From NCBI GenBank assembly GCA_035578155.1, contig JAPWDM010000024.1:2224501-2288500 (forward strand): 64,000 nt of DNA, in the 5' to 3' direction. Both the position numbers and the translations under genes were made by a program. The notes below the pieces were generated by a model. The model ran no database searches and was not told where the DNA came from. It saw nothing but the letters and a program-made list of their open reading frames with translations. Positions 59,401 through 64,000 of the stretch are shown here, piece by piece (position 1 is the stretch's first letter; every line of letters begins with the position of its first letter). Source of the DNA: Brachynemurus nebulosus. Its lineage: Eukaryota > Arthropoda > Insecta > Neuroptera > Myrmeleontidae.

Positions 59401-59890
59401 GTATGATTGTCATGTATATGTTCAAACGACTTTACAGCAGACCAAAAAAATAAATATTAAATGCTGCTCGCATATTGCTGCTCGTTAATTTTTTTAGCAG
59501 ACCATCATTATTTGACGCTCAAATCGTTTACTAGCTGACCATATATACATTTAAAGCTGACCGTATTTATTTATTCTGCTGCTCAATTAGCCTTTTTTGC
59601 TGATCAATTTGCATTTATTTTGCTGCTCAATTAAACCTAAGCCTTTTGGTTTGTTTACATACGCGTTTCCATACCATGTTTCATAAATATGTGTTAAAAA
59701 TTTTTTTTATCAATTCTTACAAAGTACATTTTATTTTATCATTGAATTGCATAAATATTCTTTTTTAACAATGTATAATATATGTATATGATTATTTAAA
59801 TAAAACACCCTATATAAATATCCACGTTCACTATTCTACAACAGAATATAAATAAATGGTTTTTGACGGAGTTACATGCTACTTGTACAA
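59401..59890. other. AT-rich DNA with GCTGCTC / GCTGACC repeats
   Basis: Between about 59440 and 59640 several 'GCTGCTC', 'AGCAGACC' and 'GCTGACC' motifs recur irregularly. No known element was recognised. Confidence 0.35.
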
Positions 59891-59892
59891 TA

Positions 59893-60349
59893 AAGCCGCT
59901 GCTACACGACGCTACGAACACCTTCCAACATTCGACGTTGGATGGTTCATAGCATCGTGTAGCCGTTGTTCGAACCTACGAGTGTCCAATGTCGAGCGTC
60001 AATCGTTCGCATTTGGTCGTGTCCCGTTCGATGTCGGTATTTTTGCACCGGGTCAAAGGGATGCTTCGAACGTTTGAAGGTCAATGTTGGTTGTGTTGGT
60101 TGGTTCGACTCAGCAGCTGCACGACTCGTTCATGTGAAGAGAGACAACATCAGTGTATAACATTAGAGATAACATCAGACAGATAACAGCCTCGCCACTG
60201 AGTACCAACACATCATCATTCGTATTGGATCAAACATTCGATTCACCGTGTAGCAGATACATTCGTCGCACCAACTATCGAACTTAATTGCCTCAAATGT
60301 TCGATCGAACGTTGGAAGGAACGTTCGTAGCATCGTGTAGAACCCGCTT
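59893..60349. mobile_element. 457-bp GC-richer MITE with ~45-bp inverted ends
   Basis: The left end GCCGCTGCTACACGACGCTA and right end TAGCATCGTGTAGAACCCGC are inverted, continuing through CGAACACCTTCCAACATTCGA / TCGATCGAACGTTGGAAGG. An internal near-palindrome (CATAGCATCGTGTAGCCG) repeats the end sequence near 59946. The open frames at 59856-60360 follow from its higher GC content and are not genes. Confidence 0.75.
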
Positions 60350-61199
60350 AATAGGTACATACATGTATTTTATTACTAGGTACTAGAGAAAAATGCGTTT
60401 TTTTATATCAAAAACAACTTTATTTGTGATAAGAAAAACTATTTCAGTTACAATCATAAAATAAAGTTAAGTAGTTGCTGTAAGAATTGGGAATGTTAAT
60501 GCAAAACTATACCAGAAAAATATTTGAGTACCTATGTTTATATTAAAATTATTAAAATTTTTCGAATTTCAAGTAATAACATTCAAATTTTTATTTCTCA
60601 GTTTTAGATAAGATTACCCATAATTTAATAAAAACTAAAGGAAATATACATAACTCATTGCTTTCATATCGTATTTCAGTTTTCTTTCTTTTATATTTTT
60701 ATGTTCTACATAATAATAAAAAAGTCATATAAGTACAAGGTGAGACAAATAAATTTAAACTTACATAAAATATTACAGTGACCAAGACCTAAAGCATGCA
60801 CTACATTACTCGCGAAGTTGCCTGAAACTGATTGAGTACGAAAATGTAGAAGGTCATTTCGGCTTTTCATCTCAGCCAACATAACTGAGATCCTCACAAA
60901 GTTCTACGAGTGTGTGGTGACGCCACTCAGACCTCGGCCAACTTCAGTGAGTACTTTTGGCGAAGAATTTCGTCCGAGAGGGTAGAGAAGATATTATGAA
61001 GCTATGCCTGTTCAAATCAAAACCACAATGTCATCTCTTGTTCTATGTATTAAGCTATTATGAATACAATGGTGCAACATTTTATGCATTTGCGTTAGTC
61101 AGTGAATTAGTTAAATCTGTTATCAGTTTTATAAAAAATTTTAAAACTGAATAGAAAGCCACCTCAAAATTCATCTAGTGTTTTTTAGCAGTATATTTT
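60350..61199. other. Non-coding DNA up to a mariner remnant
   Basis: Near 60738, ACAAGGTGAGACAAATAAAT has the look of a mariner terminus and may be the left end of the decayed copy whose transposase follows, but no matching right end was found. Confidence 0.35.
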
Positions 61200-62185
61200 C
61201 ATTAAGTTCGATGTACTGCTTGATATGAAGACAAAGGACACTGGACGAGATCTTCGAAAAACTCCCAGCATGCGAACTCTTAGTTATCGCTTCATAACAG
61301 AAATGGTTCAACAGATCAGGGAAGGGAGGACGGATGTTAGTGATGCTAGAGGAGGAGGAGGTGTTCATCTAATTCCCCAAAAATTAATGACCACATCGAA
61401 GTGATGAAACAAAAGTTGGCTGGCAGTCGAGGTTGGATTTCCTAAGAGCTGTTCTATGAAAATCAAATTACTAAATCGTCACTCCATATTGTTATAACCC
61501 CAAAAATTCAGCTGAAGAAGATACTGAGAAAGTGGGCCCCTCACAAACTTACTGCAATTCAAATAGAATCCAGATTTATTGCCTGTAAAAATAATCTACT
61601 TCGATACAGAAGATACAGCAAACTATTACAACGAACGTTAGTCATCAATGAAACTTGGGTGAGTATCTATACGACACCCAAAGGACTTAAGGCCAAAAGA
61701 GTTTATTAGTCGAAGGGGAAAAACCACTGACTGTTGCACGTTACAGGTGAAGAATTGAAGAAAAGAAAGAGGATGCTGATTATGGTAATGGATTTTACAG
61801 GTATTACTTTTTGGTAGTTGTTGTCAGAAATACAGATAATGAATATGTCCGTTTACAAATCGTTTCTTCAGGAGTATATCCACGATTGAACAGCAAAAAC
61901 AATTTTAAGAAGGTCATTATTATACATAACAATGCAAGAATTCATGTATGTAACTAACACAGTTAAGAAGTATACGTACCTGGATCAATACAAATTGAAC
62001 CAGCGCTGTGATTTCAACTACTTCAGTTTCTTAGAACATCGCCTCAATGTTATCCGATATAGTAACTGGTCAGAACTCAAACAAGCGTCAAACAAGGTCT
62101 TAAAGGAGGGAATATGCCAAGGATTGTTTTTTGGCGTTAGTTTGCTGCCTGATTGATGGCAGGAGATAATTGATAATAAGACTAT
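61200..62185 (+). pseudogene. Decayed mariner-family transposase
   Basis: A heavily mutated Tc1/mariner-superfamily transposase, readable in pieces across all three frames. From 61317, E-G-R-T-D-V-S-D-A-R resembles the mariner linker between the two helix-turn-helix motifs. About 61515-61680 gives L-R-K-W-A-P-H-K-L-T, then V-I-N-E-T-W-V with E-T-W in place of the first catalytic D-E-T-W. At 61927 H-N-N-A-R-I-H stands where H-D-N-A-R-P-H carries the second catalytic aspartate. 62007-62160 gives C-D-F-N-Y-F...L-E-H-R-L-N and W-Q-E-I-I-D-N-K near the end. Both visible catalytic aspartates are changed and many stops are present. Confidence 0.8.
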
Positions 62186-62339
62186 GTATAATTATCTAAA
62201 AATATGAGCTCTGTAACTCTATTTTTTTTTATAATAAAGTGTAATAAATTAGTTGCAGTTTTTAATCTAGACAACTTAATAGTTTATGAACTTATATATA
62301 TACTAGCTATACTATCTACACTAGCTAATTTTTTTCCAA
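62186..62339. other. Short AT-rich spacer
   Basis: Nothing recognised between the mariner remnant and the next repeat. Confidence 0.4.
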
Positions 62340-63520
62340 GTCCGTGGACCAAAAAAAAAACCGAAAAAATTTCGAAAATTTTTTTTTCAGTGTATTTATT
62401 AGGATTGCGCCACACACGTTACTTTGAAAATTTTTTATCGCAGGATTTCGAAACAAGAAACTTCCAGCTTTAACCCTAGAATCATACGTTGATCTACGAG
62501 TCAAGTTAATCATACATCGGCGTCGTTTCGACGAATGGACTTTTTACGGGGAGTTTTAGAGTTTATTTACAAAAAACATTTTTTTTACATAACAATACTA
62601 CAAAAGCGAACAAAATATTTAAAAAAATTGGATCTGGAAAAATTTCTTAATATAAATATTTATTAATTTTTTTAATCTTTTTATCAAAGCATATTTTCAC
62701 TATAAAAATTAAAAAATAGATAAATACATCAATTGTATCATAAGACATGTCTTTCAAATAATTAATTTATGAACTATTATGAGTCGGTGAAGATGTGTGA
62801 CTTTACAGAATGTGAAATTTCTCAGTCATAAATATTCCTATAGATATGCAGTTATTTCCCCATTAGGAACATTTGTAAATTTTCTAAAATTTGTTAGTAA
62901 TTTTTAGAATAAGATCTCAAAAAATAATAAAAATTAAAATATTTTCCATAAAATAAATTGTTAACCTTTTATTAAGTCACTTGAAACGCATTCTTTAGTT
63001 TTCGATTCAATATATTAAAACTTCAGTATTATGTCGTCTCTATAAGTCAAACAGCTGCAATCATCTTTCACATTATCATAATCATTGAATAAATTAATTA
63101 TAACATGGATATCTTAATAAATTTTAGAAAAATTAGGAAAACTTTTATATGTGGAGTACAAAATCTTTAAAAAAAATATGGGTTAATCATACATCGTCGT
63201 CCTTTTGACGCACACTATTTCAGTATAAAAAAAACGACAGTAGCTATAAACACAATTTATACGTCTTATGTCTTATAATAACAAATAAATTAGATAACAG
63301 AAGTTTCACAGCAAGCAGGCACCGACAAGTTGTAGTATTGGAGCAGGTAGAGAAGTTCGTTCGTCGTTTTGACGAGTACGTATGATTCTAGGGTTAAATT
63401 GCTTTGCTTACGACTCCGATACGACCATTTTTCATGAAGATACAGCCATTCGAAAAATCGCTAAAAATTTGGAATTTTTTTTTTTGATCCTTTAATTATT
63501 TCCGCTAATGTAAATTATTA
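62340..63520 (-). repeat. Diverged single arm of the 1.5-kb palindrome family, split by a TTAA element
   Basis: After removal of 62474-63393, the sequence '...GAAACTTCCAGC' + 'TTGCTTTGCTTACGACTCCG' + 'ATACGACCATTTTTCATGAA' + 'GATACAGCC' follows the same order as the right arm of the palindrome in the reductase intron ('AGAGCTTCAAAATG', 'CTCGATACGATAATTTTTCACG', 'AAATACAGCCC'). It ends near TTAATTATTTCCGCTAATGT. Confidence 0.6.
62474..63393. mobile_element. PiggyBac-like non-autonomous element, 920 bp (TTAA)
   Basis: TTAA at 62470-62473 and 63394-63397 flanks ends CCCTAGAATCATACGT and ACGTATGATTCTAGGG. CCCTAGA is the start of the classical piggyBac terminal repeat. Subterminal blocks TAATCATACATCGGCGTCGT and a second TAATCATACATCGTCGTC near 63184, each with a TTTyGACG motif, look like repeated binding sites. 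No transposase was found. Confidence 0.88.
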
Positions 63521-64000
63521 TTCAAATGATAAGATAAACTTTAAATTAGATATTCGGAAATTTTGTACAACATCAATTATTTATAATGCCTGGCTCCGCT
63601 CGTCTAAAAGTAACAATCTTCATATTTCAATAGCATGGCTAATTTCCGCACCTTTATGTACCTAGATACACCGTATCAATAGGTAGTTTTAGGAGTATTT
63701 CCATTTTAGGCCTTGCTTGCGGCATCAAGACCGTAGCGGACAATTAAATTTCACAATTAATTTGGGTCTTATTTGATGGCCTTGACGGACAATCCTGACT
63801 CCCAGGTTTATTCAAATTTGATATTCTAAAATTCTGATAAAAATTAGTTCTTTATAGTGCTTCGATTCGCTCGCCTAACAACCCTAAATTAACCGTATTC
63901 ATATTTCTATAGCATATTTAATTTTCGTAAAATATTGTCAAAATTCAACCGTTTAATTTTAATCCTAGTCAGTAGTGCTGGGGGTTAAATTTGAACTCAC
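63521..64000 (+). repeat. Partial copy of the CCCGCGG-type module repeat
   Basis: 'TGCCTGGCTCCGCTCGTCTA', 'TTCTTTATAGTGCTTCGATTCGCTCG' pieces and 'CATATTTCAATAGC' / 'CATATTTCTATAGC' correspond to segments near 58495-58560 ('CTTTACACTGCTTCGCTCCA'). It is diverged and continues off the right edge. Confidence 0.5.

Noticed and set aside
59856..60360. Several overlapping frames of 60-73 codons
   Set aside because: They lie in a MITE with strong inverted ends and higher GC; none resembles a protein family.
60700..61154. Minus frame at 60706-60897 and plus frame at 60957-61154
   Set aside because: No splice sites, motifs or homology recognised; probably flanks of the decayed mariner.

Overview
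The window looks like AT-rich nuclear DNA of an insect. Genes are split into short exons with GT/AG introns, one gene is an insect-type fatty acyl-CoA reductase, mariner, hAT, piggyBac-like and pogo-like elements are dense, and there are two envelope genes of the insect endogenous retrovirus (errantivirus/gypsy) kind. The species cannot be named from the sequence. No tRNA, rRNA or CRISPR array was recognised.

Host genes. (1) On the + strand, nine consecutive exons between 8856 and 20847 encode the last 440 residues of a fatty acyl-CoA reductase. All junctions keep frame. The N-terminal NADP-binding exons were not found and probably lie before position 1. (2) On the - strand, four exons between 36535 and 30178 encode most of the prodomain and the whole mature domain of a divergent TGF-beta family ligand. 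It ends in an N-C-F-C-K-F-N tail and lacks the usual inter-chain cysteine. The signal-peptide exon was not found. The two genes converge, with about 9.3 kb of repeats between their stop codons. No other host gene was recognised; 42.5-64 kb holds only repeats and AT-rich DNA.

Retrovirus-like sequences. Positions 1-1827 hold a decayed envelope gene running off the left edge, itself split by a 541-bp insertion at 1148-1688. At 38987-42375 is an almost complete provirus with two 589-bp LTRs, a tRNA-Leu-type primer binding site and a purine-rich tract, but its 2.2-kb interior holds only env. There is no gag or pol. That is the layout expected if a spliced env mRNA had been reverse transcribed and integrated. 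Its env frame is cut by one TAA.

DNA transposons fill most of the rest. Many have clear ends and target-site duplications: mariner (2128-2725, TA), hAT (10145-11245, 45542-46552 and 53019-53334, 8-bp duplications), piggyBac-like (10526-10768, 22210-22429 and 62474-63393, TTAA), pogo-like (12055, 29323, 36624), a Mutator-like element (50788-51194, 9-bp duplication), a 4.2-kb element (3042-7245) with tandem exon-like units, and several foldback palindromes, the largest 1.5 kb in the last intron of the reductase gene. Two MITE families carry a long (AT)n tract at a fixed internal position, and those tracts were used as landing sites by other elements, including the env-only provirus. Nesting is common and gives relative insertion ages.
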